Source of the DNA: Clostridium algoriphilum
Lineage (GTDB): Bacteria; Bacillota; Clostridia; Clostridiales; Clostridiaceae
Direction of reading: 5' to 3'
Length of the DNA: 64,000 nt
Assembly: GCF_020443705.1 (NCBI RefSeq)
Contig: NZ_JAIZZK010000020.1
Span: 19,419 to 83,418, forward strand
The translations under genes and the position numbers were made by a program. The notes under the pieces are model-generated. The model was not told the origin of the DNA and ran no database searches. It saw nothing but the letters and a program-made list of their open reading frames with translations. Below are positions 17,457 through 26,094 of this stretch, one piece after another (the first letter of the stretch is position 1; each line of letters begins with the position of its first letter).

Positions 17457-19544
17457 ATGAGAAAAGAATATATAAGTTATATAAACGATTTACCTATAAG
17501 CATTTCACTTGAGAATATAAAAGACTATCCAATACATTGGCATAATTCTATAGAGATAATTTTTGTGCTTGAGGGTAATATTAATGTACTTATAGAATCC
17601 GGAAGTTATGAAGTTTATGCTCGCGAGCTTGAAATTATAAATTGCGATGAATCCCACAGAATTTATTCAAATGAAAACAATAAGGTTTTAATCTTTCACT
17701 TAGACCCTGCATTTTTCGAAAAATATTATGATGATATGAAAAACATTTATTTTTATACGAACTCCAGCGAAGAAGGTGCACAGCAGGAAGAAAAGTATGA
17801 TATTCTAAGAAAATATTTATCTATTTTAGCCTGTGAAGTAATACAAAAAAACGAGAATTTCGACGATCAAATAGAGTCTATTTTAGTAAAGTTATTATTC
17901 CATTTAATTAATAATTTTCACTATCTTACTTATGATGAAAAAGATTTAAAAGAAAATGTAATTCAATTTCAAAGGTATCATAGAATTATCAAATACATCT
18001 ATAATAACTACATGAATAAAATCAGTTTACAAGATATAGCAAATCTTGAATATTTAAGTTCATACTATTTATGCCATCAAATAAAAGACATGTCAGGGAC
18101 TAATTTTAAAGAATTAGTAAATAATGTACGGGTAGATGAATCTGTAAAATTGTTATTAGATACAGATAAAACTATATCGGATATTTCTCTAGATGTTGGT
18201 TTTTCACATGCTAGATATTATAATAAGAGCTTTAAGGAACACTATAAATGCACTCCACTACAATTCAGGAAAAAATATTATGTACCAGAAGAAAAACTTG
18301 ATAGCTGCAAAAGTTTGCAAACTTATGATCTATCTGGATCACTGCAGTATTTATCTTACTACCTTGAAGACTATGATAGATTCAACTATACAAACAAAAT
18401 TATTAAACTCCAAACAGACTTAACATTTCAAAGTACAGAGTTGCAACATAAATGGAAGTTAAAAATAAATCTAGGTCAAGCAAAAGAACTTATTAAAGCA
18501 CGGGAACAAGGATATTTAAGATCTATTCAAGAGGTTATAGGTTTCAAAAATGGCATAGTTCAAAACTTATTTGGTAAAGAAATGAAAATATATTTTAATG
18601 AAAATGTTAATTTCCTAAACTGGAATGAAGTTGAAAAGCTTTTAGAATTTTTAATGGATATATCTCTTACTCCATTAATAATCTTAAATCAAATTTTTAA
18701 AGATAGAAATTCATTCATAAAACTTTTAGAAAGTTTTATACAATATTTTGCTGATATATATGGAATTGAAAGAGTAAAGCTATGGAAATTTCAAGCTTCT
18801 AGTGATTTATCTATAGAGTACATAAATATTACGCGAGAAACATTTGAAAAATACAAGTTGCAAAGTTTAATAGAAAATCCTTTTAATGTTCAACCAGCTA
18901 TAAATACTATATATGATTCCTCCTATATGCTTCCATACATTATCCATAATTTTATTAACGATACTAGTAGTCTACTTACCCTAAAAGCTTTTGATACTGT
19001 AGAGGAAAACTCAATTTTAAATAACGAATTATTTTTTGGTTCTCCTGGTCTGCTTACCTTAGACGGAATAAAAAAGGCTTCCTACTATTCCTACTATTTA
19101 TTATCAAAGCTAGGGAATGAGGTGTTACAGCAGGGTGATGGATACATTATCACGAGACAAGACGAAGATATCCAAGTATTACTTTATAGTTACAGCGATG
19201 AACTTAATACACTAATAAAGTTAGAAGATTTATATAAAGGTAAAGGTAGTAAAAATATTACTGAGAGAAAAATATCCTTATCCATTAAAAATTTAGTACA
19301 TGACTATAAAGTTATTAAATATGAAATTGGAGAAAAAGTTGGATCAGCCTATGATATTTGGTTACGCATGGGAAAACCAAAAAGACTTGGTTATGATGAA
19401 TGGAAGATTCTAACTAAGATATCTGCTCCTAATGTTTCTTTATCTTATGCTAAAAAAACGGCAGTTTATAATGACATAATAAAAATAGAAGGCTATGGAT
19501 CTACCCTAATAGTACTCCAAGAAGTACAAAAACACCTGTTTTAG
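17457..19544 (+). CDS. AraC-family regulator with C-terminal GH39-like domain
   Basis: A 695-residue protein in three parts. A cupin sensor lies at about 15-90 (HWHNSIEIIFVLEGN). An AraC two-helix DNA-binding domain lies at about 180-280 (ISLQDIANLEYLSSYYLCHQ and ISDISLDVGFSHARYYNKSF). From 300 on it resembles glycoside hydrolase family 39, with FFGSPGLLTLDGIKKASYYS and the beta-sandwich-like end. In active GH39 enzymes the acid/base lies in an NEP motif; the matching place here reads VKLWKFQASSDLS, so catalysis is probably lost and the domain may bind sugar. No sugar operon is adjacent. A terminator overlaps the stop. Confidence 0.85.
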   Translation: MRKEYISYINDLPISISLENIKDYPIHWHNSIEIIFVLEGNINVLIESGSYEVYARELEIINCDESHRIYSNENNKVLIFHLDPAFFEKYYDDMKNIYFYTNSSEEGAQQEEKYDILRKYLSILACEVIQKNENFDDQIESILVKLLFHLINNFHYLTYDEKDLKENVIQFQRYHRIIKYIYNNYMNKISLQDIANLEYLSSYYLCHQIKDMSGTNFKELVNNVRVDESVKLLLDTDKTISDISLDVGFSHARYYNKSFKEHYKCTPLQFRKKYYVPEEKLDSCKSLQTYDLSGSLQYLSYYLEDYDRFNYTNKIIKLQTDLTFQSTELQHKWKLKINLGQAKELIKAREQGYLRSIQEVIGFKNGIVQNLFGKEMKIYFNENVNFLNWNEVEKLLEFLMDISLTPLIILNQIFKDRNSFIKLLESFIQYFADIYGIERVKLWKFQASSDLSIEYINITRETFEKYKLQSLIENPFNVQPAINTIYDSSYMLPYIIHNFINDTSSLLTLKAFDTVEENSILNNELFFGSPGLLTLDGIKKASYYSYYLLSKLGNEVLQQGDGYIITRQDEDIQVLLYSYSDELNTLIKLEDLYKGKGSKNITERKISLSIKNLVHDYKVIKYEIGEKVGSAYDIWLRMGKPKRLGYDEWKILTKISAPNVSLSYAKKTAVYNDIIKIEGYGSTLIVLQEVQKHLF

Positions 19545-19557
19545 GGTGTTTTTTTGT
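19528..19557 (+). terminator. Terminator overlapping the AraC-GH39 stop codon
   Basis: AACACC and GGGTGTT with a TTTTA loop, followed by seven T. Confidence 0.8.
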
Positions 19558-19691
19558 TATTTAAACAAAATGAATTCTTACAGGTTAGCAACTTTGTACT
19601 TTTTATGTAGCAAGTGTGTGGATGCTAATTATTTCATATTGACGTAGAATAATACTATAGAAAGTAAAATTTTCAAGGAGAAGTGGATTTC

Positions 19692-21116
19692 ATGACAATG
19701 AGTAACGTCACAGAAAGTAATAAAATGTTTGGCGAAGAAAAAATTGGGAAGCTATTATTAAAATTTTCAGTTCCAGCAATCATTTCATTAATGGTAGCAG
19801 AAATGTACAACATGGTGGATTCTATGTTTTTGGGGCAAGCCATAGGGGCTAATGCTATCGGAGCTTTAACCATAACATTTCCAATACAGAGACTTTTTTT
19901 TGCTATATCTATGCTAATAGCTATAGGTGCTTCAACCGCTGTTTCAAGAAGCTGCGGAGACAAAGATTTTGAAAGTTTAAAAACTATTATACCTAATGCT
20001 ATGATTCTCATGTTTATAATAGTAACCATAGTTGCTACTGGTATCTATTTTTTCCAAGATATCATTCTTAACAGTCTAGGGGCCTCAGAAAATACATTTC
20101 CTCTTGCAAAAGATTATATAAGTATAATCTTAATTGGTGTCTTATTTCAATCTTTCACTGTAATTGCTTCTTATGTTATAACTGCTTTTGGAGACACAAA
20201 AATAGTATTATTAAGTACCTCTATAGGAGCCGTTTGTAATGTAATTCTAGATTATTTTCTAGTAAATATATATTCATATGGTGTAAAAGGAGCTGCTATA
20301 GCAACCATTATATCTCAAATAATAGGTTTTATGTATGTTCTGATTGTATTTATAAAATTAAAAATGTGCTTAAAATTTTCTTTTAAGTTAACTCTTAACA
20401 AAACTGTATCTATTGGAATTATATGCGTTGGATTTTCAACCTTTATAGTAGAAATATCAGATGCTGTAGTAGCTGCTATATTAAACAATCTACTATTCTC
20501 CTATGGTGGAGACTTAGCTATAGTGACCGTTGGTTTAACTACTAGGGTTTCAATGTTTTTATTTATGACTATCATGGGCATAAGCTCAGCTATGCAACCT
20601 ATTGCCGCATATAATTATGGTGCAGGAAATTATACAAGATTAAAGGAAGTTGTTAAAACATCACTAATTGCGGTTTCAGTTAGTTCAACTATATTATGGG
20701 CAATATTCATGATTTTTTCAAAACAACTTATAGGTTTATTTATAAGTGATAATGCTATTATAGAACAGACAACAAATGCATTTAGAATAGTTATATCTGT
20801 ATTCCCATGCATTGGGGTATATTATTTGTCTATTGCGTACTGCCAAGCTATAAATAGAGTTAAAACCTCCTTTAAGTTGTCTATTTTTAGGCAGATAATA
20901 ATATTTATACCACTTGTATATGCGTTCATAAGTGGTTTAGGAATGGGTGTACTAGGAGCATGGCTTGCCTATCCCGTATCAGATATGATATCGTTTATTA
21001 CAGCTACTATTTTCATTAAATACACTTATACTTCACTCGAAATATTAGAGAGGCATCAAATTTACAAGAAAAATAAAGCTAAATTTAAAGCCAGACTTGC
21101 TAATGCAACCGCTTAA
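19692..21116 (+). CDS. MATE-family efflux transporter
   Basis: About 474 residues with twelve predicted membrane segments in two homologous halves. The opening GKLLLKFSVPAIISLMVAEMYNMVDSMFLGQAIG is typical of the DinF/NorM-type MATE family. Such proteins export drugs or metabolites using a Na+ or H+ gradient. ATG 19692 is best spaced (11 bases) from AAGGAG; GTG 19683 is too close. It is single, closed by the 24-bp stem shared with the convergent gene. Confidence 0.9.
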   Translation: MTMSNVTESNKMFGEEKIGKLLLKFSVPAIISLMVAEMYNMVDSMFLGQAIGANAIGALTITFPIQRLFFAISMLIAIGASTAVSRSCGDKDFESLKTIIPNAMILMFIIVTIVATGIYFFQDIILNSLGASENTFPLAKDYISIILIGVLFQSFTVIASYVITAFGDTKIVLLSTSIGAVCNVILDYFLVNIYSYGVKGAAIATIISQIIGFMYVLIVFIKLKMCLKFSFKLTLNKTVSIGIICVGFSTFIVEISDAVVAAILNNLLFSYGGDLAIVTVGLTTRVSMFLFMTIMGISSAMQPIAAYNYGAGNYTRLKEVVKTSLIAVSVSSTILWAIFMIFSKQLIGLFISDNAIIEQTTNAFRIVISVFPCIGVYYLSIAYCQAINRVKTSFKLSIFRQIIIFIPLVYAFISGLGMGVLGAWLAYPVSDMISFITATIFIKYTYTSLEILERHQIYKKNKAKFKARLANATA

Positions 21117-21135
21117 GTTATTCCTATAGGCTAGA

Positions 21136-21196
21136 CAAGTTTAAGTAAAAGTCGATGTATAATTTAAATTATTACATCGACTTTTACTTAAACTTG
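21136..21196. terminator. Long bidirectional terminator
   Basis: Two perfectly complementary 24-base arms (21136-21159 and 21173-21196) enclose a 13-base AT loop. It separates the MATE gene from the S51-like gene, whose 3' end lies in the second arm. Confidence 0.85.
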
Positions 21197-21838
21197 CCCT
21201 ATTTTGCCTTCTTTTATCATATTTATATCTCCATAAAAATGCAATTCATTATCCATTACAATAATTCCATCTCCATCATTACATGTATAAACTGTATTCC
21301 CTGTATTGTTAGAATATTTTTTTAAATCTTCTAAATAGTAATTATTCAGATTCCAATGTGGCATAAAGTCAAAATCAACTAGGGCTAAAGATGACAAATT
21401 TGATAACCCTACTATATCCGTGCTATAAAACTGTGCAGACGATATATCCTTTGCCATCATTATTGCCCCTGCGCATAATCCTATAATGTAACCTCCATTA
21501 TCAATATACTTTCTAATTCTAGTTATTAAATATCTTTTTCTTAAATTATTTAAGAAATAATAGGTATTCCCCCCTGATAAATATATAATTTCAGACTGAA
21601 ATATCTTTTCTATTTTATCTATATCACAAAAATCATCTATATCAAAATAATTAAAATTAAAATTTCCATATTCACTTAATTTTATTTTAGTTTTTTCAAA
21701 ATGTTTTAGTGTTCTATCAGTAATCGAAGGTATATAACTTAAAGTGTATTTTTTTTCCAAAAACATTTCTCTCATTTTTCTTTTTAAATTTATATTGTCT
21801 TTGTCAGTAAAACCACTGAGTAGAACTAATGCTCCCAT
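21188..21838 (-). CDS. Peptidase S51/class I glutamine amidotransferase-like protein with Cys at the nucleophile elbow
   Basis: A 216-residue protein of the cyanophycinase/dipeptidase E fold. Visible motifs are YIPSITD, YLSGGNTYYFLN and the elbow GLCAGAIMMA. Classical S51 peptidases have Ser in GxSAGA; here the residue is Cys, as in glutamine amidotransferases. A conserved late His is in FMPHWN. The reaction is therefore uncertain: a thiol peptidase or amidase, not a standard aspartyl dipeptidase. It is monocistronic. Confidence 0.75.
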   Translation of the reverse strand: MGALVLLSGFTDKDNINLKRKMREMFLEKKYTLSYIPSITDRTLKHFEKTKIKLSEYGNFNFNYFDIDDFCDIDKIEKIFQSEIIYLSGGNTYYFLNNLRKRYLITRIRKYIDNGGYIIGLCAGAIMMAKDISSAQFYSTDIVGLSNLSSLALVDFDFMPHWNLNNYYLEDLKKYSNNTGNTVYTCNDGDGIIVMDNELHFYGDINMIKEGKIGQV

Positions 21839-22156
21839 ATTTTTATCAACTCACTTCCTATTTATATATTATATCACACTTTTGAAAACCTATACATTCC
21901 AAGAATTAATTCCTGTTTATCAATTGTAATCGTTTTAACCAAGTTGCATTATACTTACTCATTGAATAGTAGCCACTCCTTTAACCTTGTAATTTTTATG
22001 TTACCAGTATATGGTTAATGTTTATAAAAATTCATTTAGGGTGTTTCATCTCTTATAACTTACAACTCCTTATACCCAATACATTTTATCCAACGCCATT
22101 ATATAAAATTTCCGCCCTCATTTAATTGATTTTATATAATTATCAATAGTTATGTG
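21839..22156. other. Intergenic region without a recognisable gene
   Basis: About 320 bp of AT-rich DNA between the S51-like gene and the gltX promoter. I see no reading frame with a ribosome site and no clear hairpin. Confidence 0.6.
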
Positions 22157-22184
22157 TTGACATTATAATTAATATATGTATAAT
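22157..22184 (+). promoter_or_regulatory. Promoter of gltX
   Basis: TTGACA (22157-22162) and TATAAT (22179-22184) with a 16-bp spacer, just ahead of the T-box leader. Confidence 0.75.
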
Positions 22185-22194
22185 TAAAGTTAAA

Positions 22195-22467
22195 TGTAAT
22201 GAAAGAGAGAAGTATGTATAATCTCAATTTAAAGAGAGCCAATGCTGGTGGAAATTTGGTATTTGAAACTACAAAAAGAAACTCTGGAGCAGTGGACTGA
22301 AATATTTGATTAAGTCTAACGGAAACTTTCCGTTATAAAAGTGCAGTAATATTAAATACTGCTTACGAGTGGATTTGGGCATTTTGATATGTCTCTACAT
22401 CAATTTAGGTGGCACCGCGGAAGTTTACCTTTCGTCCTATTATATTATAGGACGAGAGGTTTTTTAT
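22195..22467 (+). promoter_or_regulatory. T-box leader controlling gltX
   Basis: The leader has an AGAGAGCC opening, a GGTGGAAA segment, a hairpin (ACGGAAA/TTTCCGT) and the diagnostic T-box AGGTGGCACCGCGG at 22407-22420. The terminator ACCTTTCGTCCTAT (22427-22440) pairs with ATAGGACGAGAGGT and is followed by T6. Uncharged tRNA pairing with the T-box favours the antiterminator. Glu specificity is expected from the downstream gene; several GAA triplets are candidates, and I did not fix the specifier codon. Confidence 0.93.
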
Positions 22468-22505
22468 TTTGGATTCAATAACTTACATAAGAGAGGATGA
22501 TTAAA

Positions 22506-24161
22506 ATGGATTATTTAAAACTAGCAGATTTATTATTACCAACGATACACGAAACTCCTGAATACTATAGAGATCTTTACCCAAAACGACATCTTAAACC
22601 TAATACTATGGTTACAAGATATGCCCCAAGCCCCACTGGTTTCCAGCATCTTGGAGGTGTATTTGCTGCTCTCATATCTGAAAGATTAGCTCATCAAAGT
22701 CAAGGTATATTTTATTTTAGAGTAGAAGATACTGACAAAAAGAGAGAAGTAGTTGGTGCCATTGAAGATTGCACTAATACCTTAAGAGATTTTGGTATTA
22801 ACTTTGATGAAGGAGTTATAGATTCCACTACTGAAAAAGGTGCATATGGACCATATAAACAAAGCGACAGAATTAATATCTATCATGCTTTCGTAAAATC
22901 TTTAATAAAAAAAGGTTTAGCATACCCTTGCTTTTGCACTGAAGAAGCATTAGACGAAACAAGAAAAATTCAACAGGAACTTAAAATTAATACAGGGTAT
23001 CATGGGAAATGGGCTGTTCACAGGAATTCCACAATTGAAGAAGTTAATGAGGAGTTAGCAAAGGGTACACCTTATGTTATAAGACTTAGATCACCTGAGG
23101 AATCCGGTAGAAGAGTAGTTTGTAATGATTTAATTAAAGGTACTATAAGTATGCCAGAAAACGACCAAGATATTGTAATTCTGAAAACAAACGGAATTCC
23201 AACATATCATTTTGCCCATGCTGTAGATGATTATTTAATGGGAACAACCCATGTAATACGAGGTGAGGAGTGGTTGTCATCTCTCCCTATACATTTGCAA
23301 TTATTTGAAATGTTAGGCTTTACCGCTCCACAATATGCTCATATACCTACAATTATGAAAATGGATGGAACATCAAAACGTAAACTCAGCAAGAGAAAAG
23401 ACCCTGAGATTTCCATGAGTTTTTATAAATCTCAAGGTTATCCTTTTATATCTGTAACTGAGTATCTTGTAAATCTTATCAATTCAGAATTTCAAGAGTG
23501 GAGATATGCAAACGAGAATGAACCTTGCACAAGTTTTAATATTACTCTTGAAAACATGAGCAAAAGTGGAGCATTATTTGATATTTTAAAACTTAACGAT
23601 ATTAGTAAAAATGTTATAGCAAACATGAGTGCTGATACTGTTTACGGACTTTATCTTGATTGGGCTAAAAATTATGATACTGCATTTGCAAATGAGTTAA
23701 TTGAGCATGAAGATTATGCAAAAAATATATTTAATATAGAGAGAGAAAATGACAAACCAAGAAAAGATTTTGTAAAATGGTTAGATGTAAAAGAACATAT
23801 TGAATATTTCTTTGATGACCTCTATAAAAACAGTATTATTGATAGCTACAATTTCCCTACTCATATACCAATGGACGAAGTAAGAAGGGTCCTTACAAGC
23901 TATATAGATGTATATGATTATTCTCATGATAATGACACTTGGTTTGCAACTCTTAAAGAACTTTCTTTAGAACTTGGATATGCAAAAAATGCAAAAACTT
24001 ATAAAAAGAATCCTGACCTATTTAAAGGCCTGTTATCAGATGTTGCCACAATAGTAAGAGTAGCACTAACTAATAGAACACAAACTCAAGATTTACATGA
24101 GGTAATGCAAGTTATGGGTGAGAAACGTGTTATTGAAAGATTAAGTCAAAATTTTAATTAA
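22506..24161 (+). CDS. gltX: Glutamyl-tRNA synthetase
   Basis: A class I aminoacyl-tRNA synthetase of 551 residues. After about 30 N-terminal residues the catalytic domain begins RYAPSPTGFQHLGG, with HLGG as the HIGH box. The KMSKS loop appears as RKLSKRKD. It charges tRNA-Glu in the cytoplasm. It is longer than the commonest bacterial form (about 470-490 aa), owing to the N-terminal lead and a longer C-terminal part. ATG 22506 is properly spaced from GAGAGG; ATG 22497 abuts it. Regulation is by the T-box leader. Confidence 0.94.
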   Translation: MDYLKLADLLLPTIHETPEYYRDLYPKRHLKPNTMVTRYAPSPTGFQHLGGVFAALISERLAHQSQGIFYFRVEDTDKKREVVGAIEDCTNTLRDFGINFDEGVIDSTTEKGAYGPYKQSDRINIYHAFVKSLIKKGLAYPCFCTEEALDETRKIQQELKINTGYHGKWAVHRNSTIEEVNEELAKGTPYVIRLRSPEESGRRVVCNDLIKGTISMPENDQDIVILKTNGIPTYHFAHAVDDYLMGTTHVIRGEEWLSSLPIHLQLFEMLGFTAPQYAHIPTIMKMDGTSKRKLSKRKDPEISMSFYKSQGYPFISVTEYLVNLINSEFQEWRYANENEPCTSFNITLENMSKSGALFDILKLNDISKNVIANMSADTVYGLYLDWAKNYDTAFANELIEHEDYAKNIFNIERENDKPRKDFVKWLDVKEHIEYFFDDLYKNSIIDSYNFPTHIPMDEVRRVLTSYIDVYDYSHDNDTWFATLKELSLELGYAKNAKTYKKNPDLFKGLLSDVATIVRVALTNRTQTQDLHEVMQVMGEKRVIERLSQNFN

Positions 24162-24170
24162 GATATAAGC

Positions 24171-24211
24171 AAAGAAGGAAACCTGTATTTATCAGGTTTC
24201 CTTCTTTATTT
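24171..24211. terminator. Bidirectional terminator after gltX
   Basis: AAAGAAGGAAACCTG and CAGGTTTCCTTCTTT form a perfect 15-bp stem, T-rich on both sides, between convergent genes. Confidence 0.88.
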
Positions 24212-24225
24212 GTTAATCTACTTTT

Positions 24226-26058
24226 TTAAGTAAGCACCGTTTTACTTTCCATTTCCTTATCTTCTAGCAACTGATTTGTGTATAAATTATAATAATATCC
24301 TTTTTCTTTTAGTAAATCTCTGTGAGTTCCTGATTCTGTAATCTTTCCATTTCTTATAACAAGAATTTTATCTGCAGATACTATGGTTGAAAGTCTATGA
24401 GCAACAACAAAGCTAGTTCTGTCATTAAGTACCTTTTCTATAGCGTCTTGTATCATTCTTTCTGTTTCCGTATCTATAGATGATGTAGCTTCATCCAGTA
24501 TGAATAGTGCAGGATCTGCTACAATAGCCCTCGCAAAGGAAACAAGCTGTTTCTCTCCCGTAGATAAATTACCTCCACCTTCGCCAACCTGTGTATTATA
24601 CTTCTTATCTAACTTACTTATAAAATTATGAGCGTTTACAAGCTTTGCTGCATTTTCAACTTCTATCTGCGTTGCATCTAATTTTCCATACATAATATTA
24701 TCTCTAATTGTTCCACTAAATAAATGTGGGCTTTGAAGCACATATCCAATGTTTGATTGAAGCCACAGCAGTGATCTTTCTCTATAATCTTTGCCATCAA
24801 TTAATATTTCACCACTATCTGGCTCATAAAATCTACAAAGTAAATTAACAAAAGTGCTTTTACCTGAACCTGTTTCTCCAACTAGTGCTATAGTTTCACC
24901 TTTATTTACTTTAAGATTAAAATTTTCAAAAACCTTTTCTCCGTTTTTATATTTAAACCATACATCTTTAAACTGGATATCTCCCCTTATTTCTTCCCAG
25001 TTTTCTCCTTTCGCATAAAATAAATCTCCGTATTTCGCGATTACATCTTTGCTATCCCATATGTCTGGCTTTGTTTCGATTAGTGCTATAATTCTCTCCG
25101 CAGAGGCTTGTGCATTCTGAAGTTCTGCAATTGTTCCAGCTAGGTGACTTATAGGATCAAAGAACTGTACTGTATAAGCAATAAACATTACAAAGGTACC
25201 ATAAGATAGTGATCCTGCTATGATACTTTTTCCTCCTAGCCATAAAACAAAACCTACTCCTAGACTCCCCATAGATATAACAATTGGAAGAAATAAAGCA
25301 GAAAAAACCGCTGCCTTAACTGACGAACTTCGCATTTTACCTGCATCTATTCTAAATTCTTTTAAGTTTTCTTCTTCGCGAACAAGTGTTTTAGTAGTTT
25401 TAGCACCAGATACCTCTTCACTAAAATCCGCGGTTAATCGTGAATTTAATTTTCTAACTTTTCTATATGATTTTAATATTTTCTTTTGAAAAAATATTCC
25501 TATTAAAAACAATAGTGGTACTACACTCATACATATAAGGGTTAACCTTACATTATTATAAAGCATTACTCCTATAAAACCAGTCATGGTTACTAATGCC
25601 CATATCATATCAATTAGTCCCCAGGATATTATTTCGCTAAGTTTTGTTACATCTGAAGTCATTCTTGCCATAAGCCATCCTACAGAGGAGTTATCATAAT
25701 ATGAAGTAGATAACTCTTGGAGCCTTTTAAACCCAAGCTTTCTTATATGATAAGCCAGATGTGTTTCTATTTTACCCGCATTTAATATAAATAATCTTAC
25801 ATTTAATGCTTGAAAAACAATTACGCAAAAAAATACTATTGCAAATATTGTAAGCCCATCTACAGTTTTTTTCACTATGAAATTGTCAATTGCATATTTT
25901 GTAAGTAATGGCATCACTACGTCTATTCCTGCAACTCCAACCATTAAGAGGGCCAAAAACATAAGTCCATTTTTAAATTCTGAAAGGTATTTATAAAGTT
26001 TTCTCCATATACCTATATCTATTTTTTCTATTGATTTGTGTTTATGTATTCTAGCCAT
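24226..26058 (-). CDS. ABC exporter half-transporter, canonical Walker B, degenerate signature
   Basis: A 610-residue fused permease-ATPase. Six membrane segments occupy about residues 30-320. The ATPase has Walker A VGETGSGKST, signature NLSTGEKQ (LSTGE instead of LSGGQ) and Walker B LFILDEATSSID with the catalytic Glu. Its partner upstream has the reverse pattern, so together they form a heterodimer with one degenerate and one functional nucleotide site, as in TM287/288 and BmrCD. Multidrug or lipid export is likely. It lies 36 bases after the partner gene. Confidence 0.92.
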   Translation of the reverse strand: MARIHKHKSIEKIDIGIWRKLYKYLSEFKNGLMFLALLMVGVAGIDVVMPLLTKYAIDNFIVKKTVDGLTIFAIVFFCVIVFQALNVRLFILNAGKIETHLAYHIRKLGFKRLQELSTSYYDNSSVGWLMARMTSDVTKLSEIISWGLIDMIWALVTMTGFIGVMLYNNVRLTLICMSVVPLLFLIGIFFQKKILKSYRKVRKLNSRLTADFSEEVSGAKTTKTLVREEENLKEFRIDAGKMRSSSVKAAVFSALFLPIVISMGSLGVGFVLWLGGKSIIAGSLSYGTFVMFIAYTVQFFDPISHLAGTIAELQNAQASAERIIALIETKPDIWDSKDVIAKYGDLFYAKGENWEEIRGDIQFKDVWFKYKNGEKVFENFNLKVNKGETIALVGETGSGKSTFVNLLCRFYEPDSGEILIDGKDYRERSLLWLQSNIGYVLQSPHLFSGTIRDNIMYGKLDATQIEVENAAKLVNAHNFISKLDKKYNTQVGEGGGNLSTGEKQLVSFARAIVADPALFILDEATSSIDTETERMIQDAIEKVLNDRTSFVVAHRLSTIVSADKILVIRNGKITESGTHRDLLKEKGYYYNLYTNQLLEDKEMESKTVLT

Positions 26059-26094
26059 AACATTACCTGCCTTTAACTCATAACTTATCTTCTT

